Notes under the pieces: model-generated | Seen by the model: the letters and a program-made list of their open reading frames with translations, nothing else | What the model was told of the DNA's origin: nothing | Databases searched by the model: none | NCBI RefSeq assembly: GCF_008123425.1 | Contig: NZ_VSSS01000042.1 | Coordinates: forward strand, 187,360 to 251,359 | DNA: 64,000 nucleotides | Direction of reading: 5' to 3' | From: Bradyrhizobium rifense | GTDB lineage: Bacteria > Pseudomonadota > Alphaproteobacteria > Rhizobiales > Xanthobacteraceae | Part shown: positions 26,048 to 34,516 of the stretch, piece by piece | How the letters are laid out: each line of letters begins with the position of its first letter | Position numbering within the stretch: position 1 is the stretch's first letter | Made by a program: the position numbers and the translations under genes

Positions 26048-28558
26048 ATGTTGGGGCGGCGCGGCTTTTCGGTTTTTACAATTTTCGCAAAACACGAATC
26101 CGATGGAAACGACCGAAGGCTGCTCGGACGTTGCGCGCTGGCCGCAATCTGCCTGATCGTGGCCGCATTTCCAGACGTCATCTTTTTCAAAGCCAGCCTG
26201 AGCAACGCGAATATCGTCAACATCACCTACGATCAGCAAAAGAAGGTTCGGTTTCTTCCTGAGCGGGAGAACCGCAGCATCTACGACGGGCTGACTGATC
26301 CGGGAGGCGCCGCGTTCCAGTCCGAGCCTGGCATACAATTCGTCCGACGTAGCTTTCGCGACGGGCAATCGATCTACTGGAATCCGTATTCGGCGACCGG
26401 TGCATATGGTCCGGAAACACTCGTCGATATCAAGACGTCGCCCCTCTCGATCGCAACCGCGCTTCTTGGCGGCAGCGACGGGGTGTTCCATGCCGTCTTC
26501 CTGTTCTTCAACCTGATCGCCGTCTTTTGCCTGCTCGCGCTGCTTACGATCGAATTCCGGCTCTCATTCGTCGCAGCACTGGGCGGGGGTGTCACATATC
26601 TGCTGAATGGATATTACGTTGCCAACATGGGCTCGAATGTCTCGCAGACATGGCTTTATTTTCCGGTTTTGACGTTGGCTTTGGTGAGCTTCGCTCGGCG
26701 TCCGAGCGCCCTGAAGATGACGGGAATTTCGTGCGGGGCGGGATTGATCCTCGCCACGACGTTTCTGCCGACGACGATCCTGACAATGGCGACCGCTCTG
26801 TTGGTTGGCGCTGCCGCGTCCGTTGGACATTCAATCTCGCGAGAGCGAAAGCTGGGCTCGATTTCCAGATCTGCCGGAGGGTTGATTGCAGGCCAGCTTG
26901 GTGGCGTCGCGCTGGCGCTGCTCGCGCTTGCAATCGTGTATCTGCCGATTTTCGAAGCGCTGAAATACATGGGCACCGGCGACTTCTATGCAAAACGGCA
27001 ATTCTTCCCGACCAACCTCTTCAACCTGATCTCGCTCTTCACGCCCAAGCATGCCTTCGAGTCCTATGTCGCCGCTACGCCGCAACTCGCGGTGATGCGC
27101 GGCAATTTCGCATTTCACCAGGGCATCATCGGCGCCCTGCTCGCGACCCAGATTGCGCGGCCATGGCCGGTTTTTCAGCGAACCATCCTTATTCCACTCT
27201 GCGCGATGCTCCTGTTGCTCATCGCGCGGGTCTACGGAGTGGCTGGCGTATCGTCGGTCATCGATGCGATTCCGGTACTCGGCAATCTTGGTGAACAATA
27301 TGTTTGGATCAGCATCGGGCTGATCTTCACGATCATCGTAGCACTCGGGCTGCACGGCCTGCAGAATGGCGGACTGCGGTGGATCCCGTTGCTGGTCGGC
27401 GCGGCGGTGATTGGGGGAGCTTTCGCCTATACAACACTCCTTTGGGGCAAGGAGAACATCAAGGAACCGCTCTATCTTGCGGTCACACTGGCCCTTCTCG
27501 AAGCAGGCGTGGCACTGATCATTCTGAGACGAACACGGGTCGCTTCGATCGTCGTGGCATCAAGCCTGGTCGTGCTTTCCTGGGGCGAGCTCACGTTCGA
27601 CCTGAATCACTATAAGCCGGTGCGGTACGACCGCTTCCTCGAGCCCGCGCCATTCATCGGCGTCCTGCAAAAGCAGGGCGGTCTGCACCGGATCGCGAGT
27701 TACGGGCAGCCAGGCGTTCCACCCGAATACGGTAGCGCTTATGGATTGTATCAGATCGGATCGATGAACTTTCAGCTGTTCCCCCGATATGAGGATCTTT
27801 TCAATCGCCTGATCCTGCCCAATCCGGCCCAACGTTGGGAGACATTCGCAACGCTGGTACTGGCGCCTGACACCGATTTTCTCAACCTTCCCGGGCTCGA
27901 TTTCCTGGGCGTCAGGTTTCTGGTGTTGCCGGCGACGTACGGGCGCCTTCGTCACTTCGTGGCAGATTCCGGTTGGAAGACCATTTATGAAGACCCCAAG
28001 TTTGCAATCGTCGAAAACCCCAATCCGTTGCCGCGCGCGCTCATTGTCCATCAGGTTTCCGAAGGACGTCAAACGCCGCTGGATATCGACAGGTCGCCGC
28101 GCGACGTCGTGACCTCCGACGATCCCGTTTTCATAGCGGAGGCAAGAGCGCGTGGAATTCTGGGCCCGAATGCGGAGCCTCCGAGCCAATCCGAGCATGC
28201 CGAAATCACGCGCTACGACCACACCCGGCTCGAGATCTCGGCCAGCGTGTCGCAAAAGGGCGTCCTGGTGCTCAACGATGCCTGGCACCCGAACTGGAGG
28301 GTCTGGGTCGATGGCGAGGAGCGTCATCTCGGCCTGGTCAATCAGGCCTTCCGGGGCGTGCTGCTGGACCCGGGCAAGCATGTCGTCGAGATGCGCTATG
28401 CCCCCCGGACATTCTTGATAGGCAAGATATTTTCGGGCATTGGGCTTGCCGTCTTGGTTTGTCTCGTTCTATTCCGGCGGTGGATTGATCCGCGGCTGGC
28501 GGCCCTGATGGGAAGGGCCGCTGACGGCGCTTCTGCACAGGTCCGGCATGCCGGATAG
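26048..28558 (+). CDS. YfhO-like large membrane glycosyltransferase-type protein
   Basis: I start at the ATG at 26048, which has GAGG 5 bases upstream (836 residues); an upstream frame to 25925 has no support. About 11-13 membrane helices run from residue 20 to 520, with a large periplasmic loop after the first helix. A soluble C-terminal domain follows with HPNWRVWVDGEERHLGLVNQAFRGVLLDPG, ending in a last helix (IFSGIGLAVLVCLVLF). The WxVxVDG ... QAFRGV element is a hallmark of YfhO-family proteins, which transfer sugars to surface polymers. The next gene, a DPM1-like transferase, starts inside its stop codon, so the pair probably makes and uses a polyprenyl-linked sugar. Confidence 0.8.
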   Translation: MLGRRGFSVFTIFAKHESDGNDRRLLGRCALAAICLIVAAFPDVIFFKASLSNANIVNITYDQQKKVRFLPERENRSIYDGLTDPGGAAFQSEPGIQFVRRSFRDGQSIYWNPYSATGAYGPETLVDIKTSPLSIATALLGGSDGVFHAVFLFFNLIAVFCLLALLTIEFRLSFVAALGGGVTYLLNGYYVANMGSNVSQTWLYFPVLTLALVSFARRPSALKMTGISCGAGLILATTFLPTTILTMATALLVGAAASVGHSISRERKLGSISRSAGGLIAGQLGGVALALLALAIVYLPIFEALKYMGTGDFYAKRQFFPTNLFNLISLFTPKHAFESYVAATPQLAVMRGNFAFHQGIIGALLATQIARPWPVFQRTILIPLCAMLLLLIARVYGVAGVSSVIDAIPVLGNLGEQYVWISIGLIFTIIVALGLHGLQNGGLRWIPLLVGAAVIGGAFAYTTLLWGKENIKEPLYLAVTLALLEAGVALIILRRTRVASIVVASSLVVLSWGELTFDLNHYKPVRYDRFLEPAPFIGVLQKQGGLHRIASYGQPGVPPEYGSAYGLYQIGSMNFQLFPRYEDLFNRLILPNPAQRWETFATLVLAPDTDFLNLPGLDFLGVRFLVLPATYGRLRHFVADSGWKTIYEDPKFAIVENPNPLPRALIVHQVSEGRQTPLDIDRSPRDVVTSDDPVFIAEARARGILGPNAEPPSQSEHAEITRYDHTRLEISASVSQKGVLVLNDAWHPNWRVWVDGEERHLGLVNQAFRGVLLDPGKHVVEMRYAPRTFLIGKIFSGIGLAVLVCLVLFRRWIDPRLAALMGRAADGASAQVRHAG

Positions 28559-29370
28559 TGGATCCTGTATCGGTTAGCCCTGTTGGAGATCTGCACTTGC
28601 AAGACCCCGCCGACGCTTCGTCCCGTGCTGCGAGCTCCCACCCGGCGGAAAGTGCCGACAAGCTGCCGAGCTTTTGTATTGCGCTGCCCACCTACAATGA
28701 GGCGGCTGCGATCGAAAACTGCGTAACCAACATTTCTTCATTCCTGGGCACGGTCCCCGCACGGACGGCGATCATTGCCGTCGACGACGGCAGCAGTGAC
28801 AAGACCTGGGAGATCCTGCTTCAGCTGCAACGCAAGTTCCCGTCGCTCATTCTCGAACGCCACGCTAAGAACGGCGGTTACGGCGCAGCACAGCGGACCC
28901 TTTGCAGGGTCGCGGTTGAAAATGGCTTCGAGTACGCGCTGGTCATGGATGCGGACGGAACGCAGGCGCCGCATTTCATTGCCAACTTCTTCGAACCCAT
29001 GCGGCGCCATATCGATCTGGTGAAGGCGACCCGGTACGATAAGGGCGGCACCGTCAAAGGCGTTTCCTGGCAGCGCTACTGGATCTCGCGTGCGGGAAAT
29101 CTGCTTGCCCGGATGGTGATGGGCCTCCCGATCACCGACTTTACCAACGGCTTTCGCGCAATCCGCACCCAAGCCTGGACCAGGATCTCGACGACCGAGC
29201 GAGGCTTCATCGTCCTGATCGAGGAGGTCTATCTTGCGGGCAAGCTGGGCTTCAGCTTCGCCGAAGTACCCTACGTCTTGACCGTGCGACAAGAGGAGGG
29301 ATCGGAGTCGAAATTCACCTACCAGTGGAGCATCTACTGGCGCTACCTCCATTACATCTTCAAAAGATGA
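28558..29370 (+). CDS. Family 2 glycosyltransferase (DPM1-like)
   Basis: 270 residues; GTG at 28558 overlaps the last base of the YfhO-like stop codon. Motifs: ALPTYNEAAAIENCV, AIIAVDDGSSDKTWEIL, KNGGYGAAQRT and ALVMDADGTQAPHFI (the DxD-type site near residue 128). ITDFTNGFRAIR is typical of dolichol/undecaprenyl-phosphate sugar synthases. No C-terminal helices, unlike the enzyme at 12 kb, so it is the short soluble form. It likely charges a lipid carrier for the YfhO-like protein. Followed by strong hairpins. Confidence 0.9.
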   Translation: MDPVSVSPVGDLHLQDPADASSRAASSHPAESADKLPSFCIALPTYNEAAAIENCVTNISSFLGTVPARTAIIAVDDGSSDKTWEILLQLQRKFPSLILERHAKNGGYGAAQRTLCRVAVENGFEYALVMDADGTQAPHFIANFFEPMRRHIDLVKATRYDKGGTVKGVSWQRYWISRAGNLLARMVMGLPITDFTNGFRAIRTQAWTRISTTERGFIVLIEEVYLAGKLGFSFAEVPYVLTVRQEEGSESKFTYQWSIYWRYLHYIFKR

Positions 29371-29377
29371 TGTCGCC

Positions 29378-29446
29378 GGAGACCGTCGCCCGGTCTCCAG
29401 CATCCGGGGTCCGGGATAGCCGGCCTCCGCTCGAGGCCGGCACCCC
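29378..29446. terminator. Two hairpins between convergent operons
   Basis: The first hairpin has arms 29378-29385 (ggagaccg) and 29391-29398 (cggtctcc) with loop tcgcc. The second has a perfect 9-bp stem 29419-29427 (gccggcctc) and 29433-29441 (gaggccggc); its outer parts ggggt and acccc can extend it to 29406-29446. They lie just after the glycosyltransferase stop and before the convergent 2-epimerase gene end. Likely terminators for both sides. Confidence 0.65.
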
Positions 29447-29478
29447 ATCCATCCGTTCGCCGCGCGTCTTCAGCCTGC

Positions 29479-30561
29479 TCAGAACCAGTTCGTGATCTGG
29501 CTGCGGATGCAGTTCACGACGACCGAGGACGCCGCGAAGTTCTCGTTGAAGTCGTAGCGTACCTGCCAATCCTGACCGGTCACCGTTTCCACGGCGTCGA
29601 CAAGATTGGATACTTCCATGCCGCCGACAACGACGGCGCCAGCCTCGACAGTCTCCGGCCGTTCCGTGGTCATGCGCAGGCTGACGCAGGGCACCTTGTA
29701 GAACAACGCCTCTTCCGGGGCGGTACCGGAATCCGAAAGCACGCAGAAGCTTTCTGCAAGCAGCTTGTTGAAATCGTAGAATCCGAGCGGCGCCATGACG
29801 CGAACGCCGTCCGCGATCTTGATATCCTTCAGCTTGCTCTTGGTGCGCGGGTGCATGGGATAGATCACCTCGCGCTTGAAACGACGCCCCATCTCCCCGA
29901 ATGCCTCGAAGAGACGGGCAAGATAGACCGGATTGTCGACGTTCTCGCTGCGATGCGCGGTGACCAGGATGTAGCCCTTCGGCGACAGGTTCATGCGCTT
30001 GAGGACGTCGCAGGCCTGGATTTGCGGCAGGAAGTGACGCATCACCTCGAAGGTCGGATTGCCGGACAGGAATATCTTCGAGGGATGAATGTTCTCACGG
30101 AGCAGATTCTCCCGGTGATAGGCATTGAACGGCAGCAAGATGCTGCTCATGTGGTCGATCAGGATGCGGTTGCGCTGCTCCGGCATCCGCTTGTCCCACG
30201 CGCGAAGCCCGGCTTCCATGTGGAAGATCTTGATGCCGCGCTGCGCCGCCGGCATCACCGACAATCCGCTGAACGTATCGCCGAGGATCAGCAACGCGTC
30301 CGGCTTGTGCTGTTCGAACAACTGATCGGACTTGATGATCACGTCGGCGACTTCGCGCGAATAGCTCGAGGTGTCGATATTGAGCTGATGATCCGGCTCG
30401 CGCAGCTCGAGATCGCGGAAGAAGAAATCCTTGAGCTCCGGCGTGAAATTCTGGCCGGTATGAACCATGACGTGCTCGAAGTTCAACGCATCGAGCTTCT
30501 TGAACGTCGACCACATCTTGATCATTTCCGGCCGCGTGCCGAAAATCGACATAACTTTCAT
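29479..30561 (-). CDS. wecB: UDP-N-acetylglucosamine 2-epimerase (non-hydrolysing)
   Basis: 360 residues. WecB-family signatures: MKVMSIFGTRPEMIK at the N-terminus, MVHTGQN, GDTFSGLS, MEAGLRAWDKRMPEQRNRI near residue 120 (Glu and Arg of the active site), TAHRSENV and SDSGTAPEEALF (nucleotide-binding end). Interconverts UDP-GlcNAc and UDP-ManNAc, or the C2 position of a deoxyamino sugar. In the same operon as the C-methyltransferase-like gene (34-base gap), opposite an RmlD-like reductase; this trio fits nucleotide-deoxyaminosugar synthesis. Confidence 0.88.
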   Translation of the reverse strand: MKVMSIFGTRPEMIKMWSTFKKLDALNFEHVMVHTGQNFTPELKDFFFRDLELREPDHQLNIDTSSYSREVADVIIKSDQLFEQHKPDALLILGDTFSGLSVMPAAQRGIKIFHMEAGLRAWDKRMPEQRNRILIDHMSSILLPFNAYHRENLLRENIHPSKIFLSGNPTFEVMRHFLPQIQACDVLKRMNLSPKGYILVTAHRSENVDNPVYLARLFEAFGEMGRRFKREVIYPMHPRTKSKLKDIKIADGVRVMAPLGFYDFNKLLAESFCVLSDSGTAPEEALFYKVPCVSLRMTTERPETVEAGAVVVGGMEVSNLVDAVETVTGQDWQVRYDFNENFAASSVVVNCIRSQITNWF

Positions 30562-30595
30562 TCTAGTCTCCGACTTTTAGCGGGTAGTTCATTTT

Positions 30596-31882
30596 TTAGA
30601 GCAGGTCATCCGAGGTCGGATAGAACGTTATCCGCACATCGGGAAGCGGTACCATCAACCGGCCGCCTTGCGCGACGTAATCCGCGCTCTTCGCCGCAAT
30701 TTCGTTGAAGAAACTCCAGGCAAAGATCAGCAGATAATCCGGAGGTTCCGTGCGCAGCACGTCGTTGCTGCGGATCATGAGATGCGAACCGGGCGTCGAA
30801 TAGCCGTGCTTAGCCGGCGCATCATCGATCATGTATTCGAGATGCTCGCGTCCGATCCCGCAATACTGGATGATGGTGTTGGCACGGCCGGACGCGCCGT
30901 ATCCGGCGATCGTGCGGCCCTTTGCGCGCAGCCGCGTCAACAGGTCCATCAACCGTTGGCGTCGGTCGGCGCAGTTCGCCGCAAAGGTCGTGTAGGTCTC
31001 CGGGCGGTCGTAGCCAAGCGCCCGCTCCTCGTTCCGCAGATTATGCACGCGGACCGAAATGTCCTTGGCGTGGAAACTGTTCTTCTTGCAGACATAGTAG
31101 CGCATCGAGCCGCCGTGGATCGGTATCGGCTTGATGTCGAAGACGGTCATGCCGTGACGGGCGAAATGATTTTCGAGCGCGAGCAGGGAGTAATAATACA
31201 GGTGCTCGTGATAGATCATGTCGTATTGGAGATCCTGGATAATCTTGCCGAGATAGTGCACCTCGAACACAAAGACGCCGTCGTCCTTCAGGATCCTCTC
31301 GACTGCCCGTGTCACGCCGTTGATGTCAGGGATATGCGCGAACACATTGTTGGCGAGAACCAGATCGGCCTTGCCGAAACGCCCGATCAACTCCTCGACG
31401 AGAGATTCGTTGAAGAAGCCATGGACCGTGTTGATTCTCGGATCATCGATCGTCTTCAGAATGTTGAGCGCGGGATCGACGCCGATGAGATTGGCGATGC
31501 CCTGGTCCGCCAGCGGCTTCAGGAGGATGCCGTCATTGCAACCGAATTCGAGCACCGTGGCATGGCGTGGCGTGACAAATCGCGCCACCACCTCCGTCGC
31601 GTAATCGTTAAAGTGCTCCCGCAGCGTCCGGATCGCCGACGAGAAATAGAAATAGTCGGCGAACAGGAGGTTCGGATCAACCTTGTCGGGAACCTGAACC
31701 GCGTAGCAACTCGGGCAGAAGCACACGCGCAGGCGGAATTTCGATTCCCGGGCGAACGCTTCCTCCTTCAAGAACCCGCCGGCCAGCGCCACGTCACCGA
31801 AATCAATGACTTCTACCAGACCCTCTGTCTCACAAAATGCACATCGCTCATTCTGGGGGTCAATCGGATGCAATCTTTCCAT
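30596..31882 (-). CDS. Zinc-containing sugar C-methyltransferase-like protein
   Basis: 428 residues with the three-part layout of NDP-hexose C-methyltransferases: an N-terminal zinc-binding cysteine cluster (CAFC near residue 14, CFCPSC near 54), a SAM domain with ATVLEFGCNDGILLKPLADQG around residues 108-130, and a C-terminal domain with TIAGYGASGRANTIIQY near residue 310. The family methylates a sugar ring carbon at a keto intermediate. ATG at 31882. It heads the operon with wecB and is probably part of surface sugar synthesis; it could also act on another ketone substrate. Confidence 0.8.
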   Translation of the reverse strand: MERLHPIDPQNERCAFCETEGLVEVIDFGDVALAGGFLKEEAFARESKFRLRVCFCPSCYAVQVPDKVDPNLLFADYFYFSSAIRTLREHFNDYATEVVARFVTPRHATVLEFGCNDGILLKPLADQGIANLIGVDPALNILKTIDDPRINTVHGFFNESLVEELIGRFGKADLVLANNVFAHIPDINGVTRAVERILKDDGVFVFEVHYLGKIIQDLQYDMIYHEHLYYYSLLALENHFARHGMTVFDIKPIPIHGGSMRYYVCKKNSFHAKDISVRVHNLRNEERALGYDRPETYTTFAANCADRRQRLMDLLTRLRAKGRTIAGYGASGRANTIIQYCGIGREHLEYMIDDAPAKHGYSTPGSHLMIRSNDVLRTEPPDYLLIFAWSFFNEIAAKSADYVAQGGRLMVPLPDVRITFYPTSDDLL

Positions 31883-32166
31883 AACGACAGTCGAGGTCCT
31901 ACTTGATGGGGGCGAGCCCCGAGATTAGGTCCAGATGCGCGGCAGTTAGCGAGTTTTATAGCCAGCAAGCCCTATGCACCAGCCGTGCGCCCGATGGCAC
32001 GAACTTGTCAAGCGGGACCGAGCCACCAGACGGACGGGAAATGACACATCAAGCTACCCTCGGTCTGGGCCGACCCACGCGAAATCCGGAATTTCTTGAC
32101 AGACCGGTGAGATAGATGCCATCCGCTGAGATGCTCAGCCACGTCAATCGTGAGTGGAAATGAAGA
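31883..32166. other. 284-bp divergent spacer, no gene seen
   Basis: Lies between the sugar C-methyltransferase gene and the RmlD-like gene. It is less GC rich around 32090-32165 and contains aattcttgaca at about 32088 on the plus strand (a possible -35 with the reductase start 67 bases on). No convincing -10 was fixed. No coding frame stands out. Confidence 0.35.
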
Positions 32167-33096
32167 ATGTCGTCGGAATTGCCGCCTGATCCACACACGG
32201 CTCGCCGCGTCCCGCACGTGCTGGTGCTCGGAGCAACCGGCATGCTTGGGCACAAGCTTGTCCAGAGGCTGGCGGCGCAGGGCCTTCAGGTTTCCGGAAC
32301 GATCCGTTCGTCTTCGATTCCTGACACGCCCGCAGCCCGACTGGCCCTGGCTGGTGCCTACCGATTTCAGCCGAATGTAGACGTGCTGCAGGACGCAGAC
32401 CTTGAGGCTGCGATCGAGACGACGAGTCCCGATGTCGTCATCAATGCGGTCGGCGTCATCAAGCAGATCGATCTGGCGAAGGACGCCATTACTTCGATTG
32501 CGGCCAACGCGATGCTTCCGCACAGGGCCGCAGCGCTCTGCCGCAAGCGCGGCGCTCGCCTGATACAATTCAGCACCGATTGTGTGTTCGCCGGTCGGAA
32601 AGGTCCGTTTTCGGAGAGCTCGCCTACCGATGCAGAGGATCTGTACGGACGCAGCAAGCTGCTGGGCGAAGTCTCTGGGCCCGGCTGCCTGACCATTCGA
32701 TCGTCCATCGTCGGCAGGGAACTGCGCGGACGCTCCAGCCTGGTCGAATGGTTCATTTCGCAACGTGGCGGGCAAGCGAAGGGATTCGCCGGCGCTCTCT
32801 ATACCGGCCTTACGACCAACGCCATGTCGGATCTGGTCGGAAAATTGATTACGGAACATCCAGACGTCGATGGCGTCTGGCACGTTGCCTCGGATCCGAT
32901 CAGCAAATACGAGCTTTTGCAGATCGTGAACGCGCAATACGGGCTCGGCGTGACCCTCGAGCGCGACGAGAAGTTCTTCTGCGATCGCAGGCTCGATGGC
33001 AGCAATTTCGCCAAGCGAACCGGATTCCGTGCATCCGACTGGCAAGCCATGATCCGGGACATGCATGACGATCCGACGCCCTACGATGGGCATTGA
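32167..33096 (+). CDS. RmlD-like NDP-sugar reductase (SDR)
   Basis: 309 residues. Extended SDR with NAD(P) motif VLVLGATGMLGHKLVQRL near residue 18, SPDVVINAVGVIKQ, LIQFSTDCVFAGRKGPFSE (Ser/Thr of the active site) and YGRSKLLGE (the catalytic YxxxK). Resembles RmlD and the WbvR/FnlB reductases that act with WecB-type epimerases in L-QuiNAc or L-FucNAc synthesis. Its sequence differs clearly from the second RmlD at 52.9 kb, so the two probably serve different sugars. Confidence 0.8.
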   Translation: MSSELPPDPHTARRVPHVLVLGATGMLGHKLVQRLAAQGLQVSGTIRSSSIPDTPAARLALAGAYRFQPNVDVLQDADLEAAIETTSPDVVINAVGVIKQIDLAKDAITSIAANAMLPHRAAALCRKRGARLIQFSTDCVFAGRKGPFSESSPTDAEDLYGRSKLLGEVSGPGCLTIRSSIVGRELRGRSSLVEWFISQRGGQAKGFAGALYTGLTTNAMSDLVGKLITEHPDVDGVWHVASDPISKYELLQIVNAQYGLGVTLERDEKFFCDRRLDGSNFAKRTGFRASDWQAMIRDMHDDPTPYDGH

Positions 33097-33189
33097 TCGC
33101 ATAGTGACGTCACCCTGATGCACGACAGGGCCAGCCGTACATCGAGAGGTATAAAAATACCTCCGCCCGCCTCTCCCCGCCGGCAGTCT

Positions 33190-33465
33190 TTACGACCGAA
33201 ATTGCGCCCATTGCGGCTTTGCCGCAGCGGATCGCGGTCGGTGATTTGTCGACGGTACCCCTGATCAGCCAAGCGACTTTGGCGTCGAGCATGCCGCCAG
33301 GACGACTTCGTTGAGCAGGCCCGCTGCTTGTGCGCTGCCTGCGCGTCAAACGGCTCGCCGGTGAGCGCCCATTTCGTTGACATGCCGCGGCGGCGCGATG
33401 TCTGCAGCGGGCTCAGCACGTGTCGGGAACACGCGACCTTGACCATGGGCAGGCCACGGAGCCCG
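33190..33465 (-). pseudogene. Remnant of an enoyl-CoA hydratase gene
   Basis: Reading the minus strand in broken frames gives WALTGEPFDAQAA, LDAKVAWLIRG and VDKSPTAIRCGKAAM. The hydratase gene at 57.8-58.8 kb encodes WALTGEPFDAKAA, LDAKVDWLIGR and VDKSPTAIRRGKYAM. The DNA also aligns closely, for example 33227-33260 against 58133-58166. Only a middle fragment of about 90 codons survives, with frame changes (for example a one-base insertion near 33366). It is a decayed paralog, not an active gene. Confidence 0.75.
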
Positions 33466-33595
33466 CTCGCGTGCTTGTCTTTCGGACGGATTCCGAAAAT
33501 ACTCCTACACACCCGTAAGTGGTTCTGTCTGCGGCATACCCGCCGCCAATGGCCGGTCTACTATATTTCCGAACAATGGATCTTGTGAGGGGGTT

Positions 33596-33691
33596 ATGAA
33601 GGGGATCATCTTGGCTGGCAGCGCCCGCTCGCGCCTTTGTCCGGTCGCAACCGCCATGTCTGGGCAGCGCACCGGTGAACCGCTCCAATGA
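33596..33691 (+). pseudogene. N-terminal remnant of rmlA (glucose-1-phosphate thymidylyltransferase)
   Basis: A 31-codon frame after a strong ribosome site (GAGGGGG) reads MKGIILAGSARSRLCPVATA and then ends at 33691. RmlA proteins begin MKGIILAGGSGTRLYPVT, so this is its start with a lost glycine codon, changed residues and an early stop. Its TGA overlaps the ATG of cysQ (33688). It may act as a leader whose translation feeds the downstream gene. Confidence 0.65.
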
Positions 33692-34494
33692 GCGGCGCTG
33701 GAGTGTTGGGCGAGACGGATCGCATTGCGCGCCTGTTTGGCTTGATCGCCGTTCGAGCCGGCGAAGCCATCATGAGGGTCCGCGCGACGGCGAGCGATCC
33801 GCAATACAAGAGCGATGGCTCGCCGGTCACCACCGCCGATCTTCAGGCCGACGAGGTCATTCGGTCGTGCCTAGCACGCAACCTTGCAGACCTGCCCGTC
33901 ATTACGGAAGAAACCTGCGACGGCACCGTGACGATACGGCATCCGCGCTTCATCCTTGTCGACCACCTCGACGGCACCAAGGAATACATCCGGGGAACCG
34001 CCGAATTCACGGTCAATATCGCCCTGATCGAAGACGGATCACCGGTCGCGGGCGCGGTCTATGCGCCGGCCCTGTCCCAGCTCTATCTCGGCGGATCAAA
34101 CGCCTACAAGCTGCATGTCGAACCCGGCCCGTGTGGTCCCTCGTTCAGCGACATGCAGACCATTGAGGTGCAGGTCCCCTCTCCCGAAGGCTTGCGGGCC
34201 GTCACGAGCCGGTCGCACCTCGACGAGGCTACCCAGGCATGGATCAGCCAGCGCCGGATCCGGGAACTGGAGCCCTCCGGATCGTCGCTCAAATTCTGCG
34301 CAGTCGCAGAAGGTGCGGCAGACGTCTATCCGCGTCTGGCTCCGACCATGGAGTGGGATACGGCCGCAGGGCATGCGGTGCTGCTGGCGGCCGGCGGACG
34401 CGTTCTCGGCCTGGATGGAGATGACGTTCGCTACGGCAAGCCGGCCTATCGCAACGGTCACTTCGTTGCCTGGGGCGGACGCATCGGCGAATAG
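33688..34494 (+). CDS. cysQ: 3'(2'),5'-bisphosphate nucleotidase CysQ
   Basis: 268 residues, inositol monophosphatase fold. Hydrolyses PAP formed when PAPS is used, keeping sulfate assimilation running. Metal-site motifs: ITEETCDG (Glu near residue 72), LVDHLDGTKEYI near 90 and MEWDTAAGHAVLLAAGG near 228. The usual Pro in DPLDGT is His here. ATG overlaps the stop of the rmlA remnant (ATGA) and cysD follows after 22 bases. Length is complete; whether activity is kept with the His change is uncertain. Confidence 0.85.
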   Translation: MSGAGVLGETDRIARLFGLIAVRAGEAIMRVRATASDPQYKSDGSPVTTADLQADEVIRSCLARNLADLPVITEETCDGTVTIRHPRFILVDHLDGTKEYIRGTAEFTVNIALIEDGSPVAGAVYAPALSQLYLGGSNAYKLHVEPGPCGPSFSDMQTIEVQVPSPEGLRAVTSRSHLDEATQAWISQRRIRELEPSGSSLKFCAVAEGAADVYPRLAPTMEWDTAAGHAVLLAAGGRVLGLDGDDVRYGKPAYRNGHFVAWGGRIGE

Positions 34495-34516
34495 CGCACT
34501 GGATCAAAAGAAAAAT

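Noticed and set aside
33081..33512. Intact hypothetical protein of 143 residues
   Set aside because: It is a frame through the enoyl-CoA hydratase remnant and its downstream sequence; the similarity to the 58-kb gene jumps between frames.
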